Assembly: GCF_001746835.1 (NCBI RefSeq) | Contig: NZ_CP016094.1 | Coordinates: forward strand, 310,001 to 374,000 | Reading direction: 5' to 3' | DNA: 64,000 nucleotides | DNA from: Lacunisphaera limnophila | GTDB taxonomy: Bacteria > Verrucomicrobiota > Verrucomicrobiia > Opitutales > Opitutaceae | In this document: positions 19,489 through 27,258 of the stretch, piece by piece | Position numbering within the stretch: the first letter of the stretch is position 1 | Layout of the letters: every line of letters begins with the position of its first letter | The notes under the pieces: generated by a model | Databases searched by the model: none | What the model saw: only the letters and a program-made list of their open reading frames with translations | Told to the model about the DNA's origin: nothing | Translations under genes and position numbers: made by a program

Positions 19489-20322
19489 TCAGCTCCCCCG
19501 CTTCAAAATCCGCTGCGTATCCTGCAGCACCTTCCCCGGCCCGACGTAGTTGTCGCCGTCGTAACTGTCCGACAACACCCGCCCGTTCGCATCCACCAGC
19601 ACCAGGCAGGGGATGCCGGGGCCCGAGTAACGTTGGATCTCGGGCGACCGCGGCACCTGGTCGTATTTCATCGCCAGCCAGGGCATGCCGTCCTGCTTCA
19701 TGTAGCCGGCCATCTCGCCCGCCGAGTTGTCGGCACTCACGAACACGACTTCGAACTCCGGGTGCTTCGCCTTCATCGCGCGATAAAACTGCACGAACCC
19801 CGGCGTGAACTGCCGGCACGGCCCGCACCAGCTCGCGGAAAAATACAGCGCGTAATACTTCACGCCATCCAGCCGCCCATCCGCCACCGGCTGCAGGCCG
19901 CCGCCCGCCAGCGCCACCAGCTTGCCCGCCAGCCGCCGCTGCATCGCCGGACGCGCCCCCGGCGCGAGCGCGGGCGCGGGCGCCGGCGTCTCCTCCCGGG
20001 CCTCCTCCGCCACCTCCTCGGGGCCGCTGCCGCCCGCGAGCAAATTGGTCTTCTCCACCGGCACCCTCACCGTGGCGCCCCCGAGCTTGCCCGTCACGCC
20101 ATCGGCCGCGATGCCCGTGACGGTCAGCTTCTTCCCCGCCCCGATCAGCATCATGCCCGCGGGCTGCCCGTTCCGGAGCACCGTGGCCTTCGCCGAGCCC
20201 GTGACCGTCACCTCCTGCGGCCAGAGCTGCGGATCCGCCGCCAGCTGCTCAAGCGTCGCCGCCGCACTGGACGCGAGCGGCAGCAACAAGGAAACCAGCA
20301 GGGCAATCAGGCGTGATTTCAT
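19489..20322 (-). CDS. exported thioredoxin-like (nucleoredoxin/TlpA-type) protein
   Basis: A 277-residue protein. A signal peptide (LIALLVSLLLPLASSAAA) and a small beta-rich N-terminal region (about 22-95) are joined by a Glu/Pro/Ala linker (100-128) to a thioredoxin fold with C166-G-P-C169 (FSASWCGPC). The run KAKHPEFEVVFVSADNS and the GIPCLVLVD cis-Pro segment are typical of the tryparedoxin/nucleoredoxin subgroup. It is probably a periplasmic disulfide reductase with unknown target. It is codirectional with the AsmA-like gene upstream, 140 bp apart. Confidence 0.87.
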   Translation of the reverse strand: MKSRLIALLVSLLLPLASSAAATLEQLAADPQLWPQEVTVTGSAKATVLRNGQPAGMMLIGAGKKLTVTGIAADGVTGKLGGATVRVPVEKTNLLAGGSGPEEVAEEAREETPAPAPALAPGARPAMQRRLAGKLVALAGGGLQPVADGRLDGVKYYALYFSASWCGPCRQFTPGFVQFYRAMKAKHPEFEVVFVSADNSAGEMAGYMKQDGMPWLAMKYDQVPRSPEIQRYSGPGIPCLVLVDANGRVLSDSYDGDNYVGPGKVLQDTQRILKRGS

Positions 20323-20428
20323 GGTGCAAGAAGAGGTAGGGCGAGTCGTCCCGACGAGCAGGTGCGTACGAGAAGCAGGCGTGTTTTCAATTCGATTTTC
20401 AAAATGGTCGCAGACGCGAGTCGGGGAT

Positions 20429-20460
20429 GCTCGTTACTCACTACTCGCTACTCGCTACTT
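20429..20460. repeat. short tandem tract CTACTCGCTAC
   Basis: TACTCACTACTCGCTACTCG-type tract, also upstream of parE (22882-22916) and in frame inside parC (25130-25162). It overlaps the frame-shifted 3' end of the AsmA-like gene. Confidence 0.6.
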
Positions 20461-21211
20461 CATTATTTGTCCTTCTTGAAAAATCCCTTGAGGCTTTCGC
20501 CCATCTGCTTGGCGGCTTCCTTCGTCTTCTCGACCGAGGTCGCCCCGCGGTGCCCCCGAGCTGGCCCAGCGCGTTGGCCGTGCCCGCCACGATGCTGCCC
20601 AGCACGTTCTTCATCAGCGCGCTCGCCATCTGGTCGGCCGTGATGCCGCCCTCGGCCACGCCGAGGTTGTCCAGGCTGATCGGCGGCAACGGCACCGGCA
20701 GCGCCGCCCCGGCTGCGCCGATCGTCGCCTGCGCATTGGTCAACCGGAATTTCTTCACCACGAACTTGATCGTCTTTCCGTCCTTCGTCGCGGGCTCCTG
20801 CCCGCCGCTGCCCGTGAAGGCCTCGATGTTCTTCAGCAGGTCCTTGATGTTGCTCGCGACGATCTTCGTCTCGTAGTTGAACACCGGTGCGTCGATCGTG
20901 ATCTCGTTGATCACGATGTGGTCGCCAAAGATCGACATCGGATCCACGTCCACGTGCACGTGCCCAAGCGTGAACGCGTCACCCGCACTCCACCCCGCCG
21001 GGTTGCCCACCGTCAGCCCGCGCAGCGTGCCCGATCCGGTGAGCGGTGACACCGTCGCCGCCTTCAGCTCGACCTTCGTCTGCGTGAGTTTCGGCCCGAA
21101 GTTGTTCACGCCCGACTTCACGATCGACCCGAGGAAAAACGCCGCGACCACATAGCCGCCGACCAGGACGAGCAACAACCCGCCGCCCAGGATTAAAATG
21201 ATTTTTTTCAT
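20441..21211 (-). CDS. AsmA-like envelope protein with frameshifted C-terminus
   Basis: The frame as it stands gives 256 residues. It has an N-terminal membrane anchor (KKIILILGGGLLLVLVGGYVVAAFFLGS) and a beta-rich body resembling AsmA/DUF748-type proteins (LTGSGTLRGLTVGNPAGWSAGDAFTLGHV). This family acts in the envelope and is linked to lipid transport or outer-membrane assembly. After LGQLGGT the frame gives an Arg-rich tail. One extra G in the C4 run at 20543-20546 would instead restore SVEKTKEAAKQMGESL and an ending KGFFKKDK with TAA at 20463-20465. So it carries a single-base frameshift, or a homopolymer sequencing error. The start ATG 21211 gives the clean membrane anchor. Confidence 0.75.
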   Translation of the reverse strand: MKKIILILGGGLLLVLVGGYVVAAFFLGSIVKSGVNNFGPKLTQTKVELKAATVSPLTGSGTLRGLTVGNPAGWSAGDAFTLGHVHVDVDPMSIFGDHIVINEITIDAPVFNYETKIVASNIKDLLKNIEAFTGSGGQEPATKDGKTIKFVVKKFRLTNAQATIGAAGAALPVPLPPISLDNLGVAEGGITADQMASALMKNVLGSIVAGTANALGQLGGTAGRPRSRRRRKPPSRWAKASRDFSRRTNNEVASSE

Positions 21212-21278
21212 GCAGAAATAAGACTCCGCCCACCCTACCCCGTTCCCCCCACCCGGCAAGCCCCCCCTGTGTCCAAAG

Positions 21279-21360
21279 ATTTCAAATCCTGATTTGCGCC
21301 CCGCAAATCACCCCGAGCCCGTCGAAGGGCTCGCCGCGCCGTAGCCCCTAGGGCGAAGGC
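21279..21360 (+). repeat. composite intergenic repeat between two minus-strand genes
   Basis: GATTTGCGCCCCGCAAATC hairpin followed by ACCCCGAGCCCGTCGAAGG (21291-21330), then a GCCGCGCCGTAGCCCC repeat (21333-21360). The element is on the + strand although both neighbours are on the minus strand. The rest of 21212-21424 shows no gene. Confidence 0.7.
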
Positions 21361-21424
21361 GGGTCGCACCCCCTTAAACTTAAACTTCAAACTTAAACTG
21401 GCGCAGCCGCGTCCCGCGGCTCGC

Positions 21425-22153
21425 CTACGCCGCCACCGTCTCCGGTTCACACGCGAGCACATACCCCGACCCCGGCACGGTGCGGATCCATTGCGGCTCG
21501 TCCCCGCCGTCGCCCAGCTTCTGCCGCAGGCGCCACACATGCGTCTCCACCGTCCGTGTGTTCGGCCGGTTCGTGTAGCCCCACACGGCGTCGAGGATCG
21601 TCGCCCGCGCCACCGGCCGGCCATGATGCCGCGCCAGCAGGTCCAGGATCGCGTACTCCGTGCGGGTCAGTGCCACCGCCCCCGTGGCCGAGACCGCCGT
21701 GCGATCCGTCAGGTCAACCGTGATCCCGCCAAACTGCAGCCGCGTCCGCCCGCTCGCCTCCGGCTGGCTCCGCCGCAGCAAGGCCTGTACCCGCGCAATC
21801 AGTTCCCGAAAATCACAGGGCTTGCCCAGGTAGTCGTCCGCCCCCGCCGCCAGTCCCCGCACGCGGTCGGTCACCTCGTTGAGCCCCGTCAGCAGCATCA
21901 CCGGTCGCCGGCAGCCGCGCAGCTTCAGCTTCTCCAAGGTTTGCCACCCGTTCAACCGCGGCATGTTCAGATCGAGCAGGATCAACTCCGGATCCTCCCG
22001 CTCCCACAGCTCCAGCGCCTCCACGCCATCCGCCGCCTCGAGCACCCGGTACCCCGCGGTCCGCAGCAACTCCGCGCAGTTCACGCGCAACTCCACGCTG
22101 TCCTCAACGAGAAGCAGCTTGGCCCCGGCAATAGTGGTGGAAGGGACGGGCAT
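21425..22153 (-). CDS. OmpR/PhoB-family response regulator (orphan)
   Basis: A 242-residue transcription factor. REC domain (10-125) has Asp61 in LILLDLNMPRLNGW and Lys in YLGKPCD. The C-terminal winged helix (about 140-235) has LTRTEYAILDLLARH, TRTVETHVWRLRQKLGD and RTVPGSGYVLA, the normal OmpR/PhoB recognition region. No histidine kinase is next to it. 57 bp upstream of its start, on the gene's own strand, is an 11-bp direct repeat resembling a Pho box, so it may be self-regulated and respond to phosphate; the kinase must lie elsewhere. Confidence 0.92.
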   Translation of the reverse strand: MPVPSTTIAGAKLLLVEDSVELRVNCAELLRTAGYRVLEAADGVEALELWEREDPELILLDLNMPRLNGWQTLEKLKLRGCRRPVMLLTGLNEVTDRVRGLAAGADDYLGKPCDFRELIARVQALLRRSQPEASGRTRLQFGGITVDLTDRTAVSATGAVALTRTEYAILDLLARHHGRPVARATILDAVWGYTNRPNTRTVETHVWRLRQKLGDGGDEPQWIRTVPGSGYVLACEPETVAA

Positions 22154-22209
22154 GTGGGCGGGTCCTGACTCCCCTTAAATCGGTCCCCCGGGGGGCCGGC
22201 TTGAGCCCT

Positions 22210-22228
22210 TTTGTGACGTCTTTGTGAC
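22210..22228 (-). promoter_or_regulatory. Pho-box-like direct repeat upstream of the response regulator
   Basis: On the minus strand the sequence is GTCACAAAGACGTCACAAA: two GTCAC repeats 11 bp apart with an A-rich spacer. This is the geometry of PhoB/OmpR-family sites (7-bp repeats, 4-bp A/T-rich spacers). It lies 57-75 bp before the regulator's ATG. Confidence 0.6.
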
Positions 22229-22365
22229 TGGCCCACCCCGCCTCCCGGACCGTTCAAACCCGTGGCGGACATGACGTCCCCACGGTGGCCACGCCACCGC
22301 CCAGCAACCCATCGTCTCCCACCCAGCCGATCCATTCCACAATTCAGCAAGGATGTCTGAAAAAG

Positions 22366-22401
22366 AAAACCGACGACCCTCACCGGTCCGTCGGTTTTTT
22401 T
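22366..22401 (+). terminator. rho-independent terminator in a non-coding region
   Basis: Perfect 10-bp stem AAAACCGACG / CGTCGGTTTT with a 13-nt loop and a following T run. No + strand gene precedes it: the nearest coding sequence is the minus-strand regulator ending its start at 22153. It could therefore end a small non-coding transcript from about 22240-22400. Confidence 0.65.
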
Positions 22402-22922
22402 ACGCCCGGATAGGCCCGCACAATCCCCCGACCCGGTGGAACGCGTTGCCCCCAACGCGTTTCGGCCCTGATTTGTGATTTGCGCAGCAAATCACCCTGA
22501 GCGCAGTCGAAGGGCCCCACCCGCTTAGCCCATCCTGGAGCCACGGCGACCCCGCCGTGGCCTTCCCGCGCCGTAGGCTAGTCGCTCGCGACGACCTTCC
22601 GCGCATACCCGCCCCCGTTCCGGCCCGGTGGAACGCGTTGCCCCCAACGCGTTACCGCTCCGCCGCCCCGACCAATCTCAAATTTCAAATCTGAGATTTC
22701 AAATCCTCGCACCCTCGCATCCTCACCCCCTCGCACCCTCCGCGGCGCCTACGGCGCCGCCCCCCTTCTCACTTGGCACTTGATACTTACGCCGCTTCTT
22801 CCACACCCTTCGCCCATCCACCTCGTTCCCGTCTAGCCGGGCACGAGCCGCTCCGAAGCCCAGCGGGCTTAGGCGGGCCCCCTACTCACTCCTCTCTACC
22901 CGCTACTCGCTACTTTCAGCCA
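22402..22922 (+). repeat. non-coding repeat block upstream of parE
   Basis: No gene seen. In order it holds hairpin GGTGGAACGCGTTGCCCCCA/ACGCGTT (22434-22461), two-hairpin element (22469-22515), GCCACGGCGACCCCG hairpin (22541-22565), GCGCCGTAG repeat (22567), a second GGTGGAACGCGTTGCCCCCA hairpin (22625-22653), A/T-rich palindrome (22675-22705), CTCGCACCCTC tandem tract (22705-22742) and the CTACTCGCTAC tract (22882-22916), which ends 7 bp before parE. Confidence 0.7.
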
Positions 22923-24764
22923 ATGGCATCCAACTACACCGAAGCCAGCATCAAGACCCTCAGCTCCCTCGAGCACATCCGGCTCCGCCCCGGCATGTAC
23001 ATCGGCCGCCTCGGCAACGGCACCCATGCCGAGGACGGCATCTACGTCCTCCTCAAGGAGACCATCGATAACTCCATCGACGAGTTCATGATGGGCGGCG
23101 GCCGCAAGATCGAGGTCGAGCTCACCGACCGCTCCGTCAAGGTCCGCGACTACGGCCGCGGCATCCCCCTCGGCAAACTGGTCGACTGCGTCTCCATCAT
23201 CAACACCGGCGCCAAGTACGACTCCGAGACCTTCCAGAAGGCCGTCGGCCTCAACGGCGTCGGCCAGAAGGCCGTCAACGCCCTCTCCCTCTCCTACCGC
23301 GCCCAGGCCTTCCGCGACGGCGAGACCAAGGTCGTCGAGTTCGAGCAGGGCCGCCTCAAGTCCCAGACCAAGGTCACCAAGACCACCGACCGCACCGGCA
23401 CCCTCATCGAGTTCACCCCCGACGAGAAGCTCTTCGGCAAGGACTTCAAGTTCCGCACCGAGTTCATCGAGGACATGCTCTGGAACTACGCCTTCCTCAA
23501 CCGCGGCCTCACCCTCACCCTCAACGGCAAACCCTTCCGCTCCGAGCACGGCCTCAAGGACCTCCTCACCAAGGAACTCTCCGGCGAACCCCTCTACCCC
23601 ATCATCCACCTCGAGGGCGAGGACATCGAGATCGCCGTCACCCACGGCAAGCACTACGGCGAGGAATACTGGTCCTTCGTCAACGGCCAGCACACCACCA
23701 TGGGCGGCACCCACCTCGCCGCCTTCCGCGAGGCCTTCGTCGAGACCCTCCGCAACCACTTCAAGAAGGACTTCGACGCCGCCGACGTCCGCCAGTCCAT
23801 CGACGCCGCCATCGTCGTCCGCGTCCAGGAACCCGTCTTCGAGTCCCAGACCAAGACCAAGCTCGGCTCCACCGAGGTCGGCCCCAAGGGCCACACCCTC
23901 AAGGAATTCGTCGGCAAGTTCGTCCAGCAGTCCCTCGACACCTACCTCCACAAGAACCGCGAGACCGCCGAGATCATCAAGGCCAAGATCGAGGAGAACG
24001 AACACGAGCGCAAGGAACTCGCCGGCATCCGCAACATCGCCCGCGAGCGCGCCAAGAAGGCCTCCCTCCACAACCGCAAGCTCCGCGACTGCCGCCTCCA
24101 CCTCGGCGACCGCAACCCCCGCGCCGAGGAATCCACCCTCTTCATCGTCGAGGGCGACTCCGCCGCCGGCTCCCTCACCGCCACCCGCGACGTCCAGACC
24201 CAGGCCGTCTTCGCGCTGAAGGGCAAACCCCTCAACACCTACGGCCTCACCAAGAAGGTCATCTACGAGAACGAGGAATTCCACCTCCTCCAGGCCGCCC
24301 TCAACATCGAGGAATCCCTCGACGGCCTCCGCTACAACCGGATCGTCATCGCCACCGACGCCGACGTCGACGGCATGCACATCCGCCTGCTCCTCCTCTC
24401 TTTCTTCCTCCAGTTCTTCCCCGACGTCATCCGCAACAACCACCTCTTCATCCTGCAGACGCCCCTCTTCCGCGTCCGCAACAAGAAGATCACCCGCTAC
24501 TGCTACTCCGAGCCCGAGAAGCAGGCCGCCATCGTGGAGTGCGGCGCCAGCCACGAGATCACCCGCTTCAAGGGCCTCGGCGAGATCAGCGCCGGCGAGT
24601 TCAAGGACTTCATCGGCGAGAACATCCGCCTCGACCCCGTGAACCTCCACCACCTCTACAGCTCCGACGAGCTCCTGTCCTTCTTCATGGGCAAGAACAC
24701 CCCCGAGCGCCAGGACTTCATCATCGGCAACCTGAGAGTCGAAAAAGACCTGGTCGAAGCCTGA
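22923..24764 (+). CDS. parE: DNA topoisomerase IV subunit B
   Basis: A 613-residue ATPase subunit of the type IIA topoisomerase that decatenates and relaxes DNA. The GHKL ATP-binding site has the [10 protein letters not shown] helix (Asn/Glu), DYGRGIPLG and [13 protein letters not shown]. The transducer domain is central. The TOPRIM domain has EGDSAAGS and DADVDG for metal binding and catalysis. The Toprim-linked C-terminus ends in [13 protein letters not shown] 22923 is the natural start ([20 protein letters not shown]). The length and the neighbouring ParC subunit favour ParE over GyrB. It is followed by parC after 215 bp of repeats. Confidence 0.93.
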   Translation: MASNYTEASIKTLSSLEHIRLRPGMYIGRLGNGTHAEDGIYVLLKETIDNSIDEFMMGGGRKIEVELTDRSVKVRDYGRGIPLGKLVDCVSIINTGAKYDSETFQKAVGLNGVGQKAVNALSLSYRAQAFRDGETKVVEFEQGRLKSQTKVTKTTDRTGTLIEFTPDEKLFGKDFKFRTEFIEDMLWNYAFLNRGLTLTLNGKPFRSEHGLKDLLTKELSGEPLYPIIHLEGEDIEIAVTHGKHYGEEYWSFVNGQHTTMGGTHLAAFREAFVETLRNHFKKDFDAADVRQSIDAAIVVRVQEPVFESQTKTKLGSTEVGPKGHTLKEFVGKFVQQSLDTYLHKNRETAEIIKAKIEENEHERKELAGIRNIARERAKKASLHNRKLRDCRLHLGDRNPRAEESTLFIVEGDSAAGSLTATRDVQTQAVFALKGKPLNTYGLTKKVIYENEEFHLLQAALNIEESLDGLRYNRIVIATDADVDGMHIRLLLLSFFLQFFPDVIRNNHLFILQTPLFRVRNKKITRYCYSEPEKQAAIVECGASHEITRFKGLGEISAGEFKDFIGENIRLDPVNLHHLYSSDELLSFFMGKNTPERQDFIIGNLRVEKDLVEA

Positions 24765-24979
24765 TTTTCACGCCAAGCCGCCAAGGCGCAAAGTTCCGAA
24801 CCCAGTATTGGATCAATTCCCCATCATCCCCTCCTCCCCTTTGCGCCTTAGCGCCTTTGCGTGAAACCAATTCCCCCGCCTGTCTCCGTGCTCTCAGTGC
24901 CTCTGTGGTTCAAACCCTAATCCCCCTTCCCTCCTCTCTGCGTCTTAGCGCCTTTGCGTGAGACCAAATCCTTTCAGAA
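24765..24979 (+). repeat. repeat-filled spacer between parE and parC
   Basis: Contains an inverted copy ACGCCAAGCCGCCAAGGCGC (24770-24792), then CTTAGCGCCTTTGCGTGA elements at 24838-24868 and 24937-24965, and a TGCCTCTGTGGTTC phrase at 24898-24912 that recurs near 34577. The first and second can pair as long arms of a hairpin. No gene seen. Confidence 0.65.
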
Positions 24980-27178
24980 ATGGCCAAGAAGAAACCTTCC
25001 AAGAAATCCGACCAACCCGAGCTCCCTTTTGCCTCCGTTTCGCCCGGCGAGAACGGTGGACAAACCCCGGGCAGCCAGCAGGCCGCCACGGTGCCTCCGG
25101 CCGCGGAGCTCCCTGATCCTGACTCGGACCTACCCGCTACTCGCTCCTCGCTACCCGCTACTGCGGAAGCCGCCGAGCCGGCTCCGAAACGCCCCAAGGG
25201 CCAGAAAGTCCAGGACGAGGCCGCCCCCCTCGCCGTCGCCTACCGCAACTGGTTCCTCGACTACGCCTCCTACGTCATTCTCGACCGCGCCGTCCCCCAC
25301 CTCGACGACGGCCTGAAACCCGTCCAGCGCCGCGTCCTCCACACCCTCTGGGACATGGACGACGGCCGCTTCCACAAGGTCGCCAACGTCGTCGGCGCCA
25401 CGATGAAGCTCCACCCGCACGGCGACGCCTCCATCGGCGCCGCCCTCGTGTCCATCGGCCAGCGCGCCTGGCTCATCGAGCCCCAGGGCAACTACGGCAA
25501 CACCCTCACCGGCGACGACGCCGCCGCCCCCCGTTACATCGAGGCCCGCCTCACCGCCTTCGCCAAGGACGTCCTCTTCAACCCGAAGACCACCGCCTGG
25601 CAGCTCAGCTACGACGGCCGCAACAAGGAGCCCATCACCCTCCCCGCCAAGTTCCCCATCGTCCTCCTCGAGGGCGCCGACGGCATCGCGGTCGGCCTCT
25701 CCACCAAGATCCTCCCGCACAACTTCAACGACCTCTGCCGCGCGGCCATCAACCACCTCCAGGGAAAAACCTTCCGCATCCTGCCCGATTTCCCCACCGG
25801 CGGTACCGCCGACTTCGCGGAATACAACGACGGCGAGCGCGGCGGCAAGGTGAAGGTCCGCGCCAAGATCGAGGAACGCTCCAAGTACCTCCTCGCCGTC
25901 ACCGAGCTCCCCTACGGCGTCACCACCGAGTCCCTCATCGAGTCCATCCTCGCCGCCAACGCCAAGGGCAAGATCAAGGTCAAGCACGTCGACGACAACA
26001 CCGCCGACAAGGTCGAGATCCTCATCCACCTCCCCCAGGGCTCCGAGCCCGACAAGGTCATCCAGCAGCTCTACGTCTTCACCAGCTGCCAGGTCCAGCT
26101 CAACCCCGCCGCCTGCGTCATCGTCCGCGACCCGACCACCGGCGACGACAAGCCCGTCTTCACCGGCGTGCGCGACATCCTCAAGGCCAGCGCCGACGCC
26201 ACCAAGGAGCTCCTCCGGCGCGAGCTCGAGATCAAGCTCGGCGAACTCGAGCAGCAGTGGCACTGGGACTCCCTCGAGCGCATCTTCATCGAGGAGCGCA
26301 TCTACCGCCTCATCGAGAAGTCCAAGACCTGGGAATCCGTCCTCGAGGAAATCCGCGGCGGCCTGAAGCCCTTCCTCAAGCAGCTCAAGCGCGAGGTCAC
26401 CGACGAGGACATCACCCGCCTCACTGAGATCCGCATCAAGCGCATCTCCGCCTACAACCGCTTCCAGGCCGACGAGGCCATGAAGAAGATCGAGGAAGGC
26501 ATCAAGGAGACGAAGGCCAACCTCAAGAAGCTCACCGAATACGCCGTCGCCTGGTTCGAGATGCTCCAGGAGAAATACGGCAAGGGCCGGAAGCGCATGA
26601 CGAGTTACGACGAGATCGAGCAGATCGACGCCTCGGCCGTGGTCAGCGCCAACCAACGCCTCTACGTCAACCGCGAGGACGGTTTCATCGGCCTCAACTG
26701 GCGCCAGCACGAGTTCGTCACCGAGTGCACGATCCTCGACTCCGTCCTCACCATCATGGGCGACGCGTCCCTCAAGGTCACCAAAGTCGCCGACAAGACC
26801 TTCATGGGCCGCGACATCAAGCACATCGCCATCTGGCCCAAGGACGGCGACACGCGTTTCTACACGATGGTCTACCGCGACGGCCCCGAAGGAAAGTGCT
26901 ACGCCAAAAAATTCCAAATCGGCGGCCTCTCCCGCGACAAACTCTACCCCCTGGCCAAGACCGAAGGCTCCAAACTCATTTGGATGCACGTGTCCGAGAA
27001 AGAAAAAGACATGCCGAAGAGCATCCATGTTTCTTTGGATGGCCGCTCCGGCGCCCGCGTCCGCGAACTGGACTTTGATCTCACCCCCGTGCCGGTAAGC
27101 ACCAGAACCTCCAAGGGCCTACTGGTGACAAAGTGGGCGATCAAAGATGTGGTTCCTAACGATCTGGCCCTGAAGTAA
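24980..27178 (+). CDS. parC: DNA topoisomerase IV subunit A
   Basis: A 732-residue breakage-reunion subunit. A long low-complexity N-terminal extension (about 1-84) precedes the winged-helix/tower core. The catalytic Tyr is in DDAAAPRYIEARLT. GADGIAVGLSTKILPHNF and LHPHGDASIGAAL are conserved. The C-terminal domain is short, with no full set of GyrA pinwheel blades, as in ParC. The quinolone-contact positions read HGDASIGA, so the usual Ser/Asp pair is replaced by Ala/Ala; the same form exists in Bacteroidota-type ParC. Residues 51-61 (LPATRSSLPAT) are encoded by an intergenic-type tract. ATG 24980 starts MAKKKPSKK. Confidence 0.92.
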   Translation: MAKKKPSKKSDQPELPFASVSPGENGGQTPGSQQAATVPPAAELPDPDSDLPATRSSLPATAEAAEPAPKRPKGQKVQDEAAPLAVAYRNWFLDYASYVILDRAVPHLDDGLKPVQRRVLHTLWDMDDGRFHKVANVVGATMKLHPHGDASIGAALVSIGQRAWLIEPQGNYGNTLTGDDAAAPRYIEARLTAFAKDVLFNPKTTAWQLSYDGRNKEPITLPAKFPIVLLEGADGIAVGLSTKILPHNFNDLCRAAINHLQGKTFRILPDFPTGGTADFAEYNDGERGGKVKVRAKIEERSKYLLAVTELPYGVTTESLIESILAANAKGKIKVKHVDDNTADKVEILIHLPQGSEPDKVIQQLYVFTSCQVQLNPAACVIVRDPTTGDDKPVFTGVRDILKASADATKELLRRELEIKLGELEQQWHWDSLERIFIEERIYRLIEKSKTWESVLEEIRGGLKPFLKQLKREVTDEDITRLTEIRIKRISAYNRFQADEAMKKIEEGIKETKANLKKLTEYAVAWFEMLQEKYGKGRKRMTSYDEIEQIDASAVVSANQRLYVNREDGFIGLNWRQHEFVTECTILDSVLTIMGDASLKVTKVADKTFMGRDIKHIAIWPKDGDTRFYTMVYRDGPEGKCYAKKFQIGGLSRDKLYPLAKTEGSKLIWMHVSEKEKDMPKSIHVSLDGRSGARVRELDFDLTPVPVSTRTSKGLLVTKWAIKDVVPNDLALK
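25130..25162 (+). repeat. CTACCCGCTAC tract inside parC
   Basis: The tract CTACCCGCTACTCGCTCC continuing CTCGCTACCCGCTAC is the same as the intergenic tracts at 20429 and 22882. Here it is translated in frame within the ParC N-terminal extension. Confidence 0.65.
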
Positions 27179-27218
27179 CCCTCAGGTATCCCGGCCACCG
27201 CGAAGGCGGTCGACCGAT

Positions 27219-27246
27219 CCAGTTGCGGTGAGCGCACCGCAACTGG
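27219..27246. terminator. perfect hairpin between convergent parC and sigma-factor genes
   Basis: Stem CCAGTTGCGGTG / CACCGCAACTGG (12 bp, no mismatch) with loop AGCG. It can serve as a terminator for both convergent genes, but no clear T run follows on either side. Confidence 0.6.
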
Positions 27247-27258
27247 AAGCTCTCCGTT

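Noticed and set aside
20429-25162. CTACTCGCTAC tracts considered as a CRISPR array
   Set aside because: Short, directly adjoining units without unique spacers or cas genes.
22896-27028. Long minus-strand open frames opposite parE and parC
   Set aside because: Composition is Leu/Val/Asp/Glu/Gly-rich noise; topoisomerase motifs are all on the + strand.
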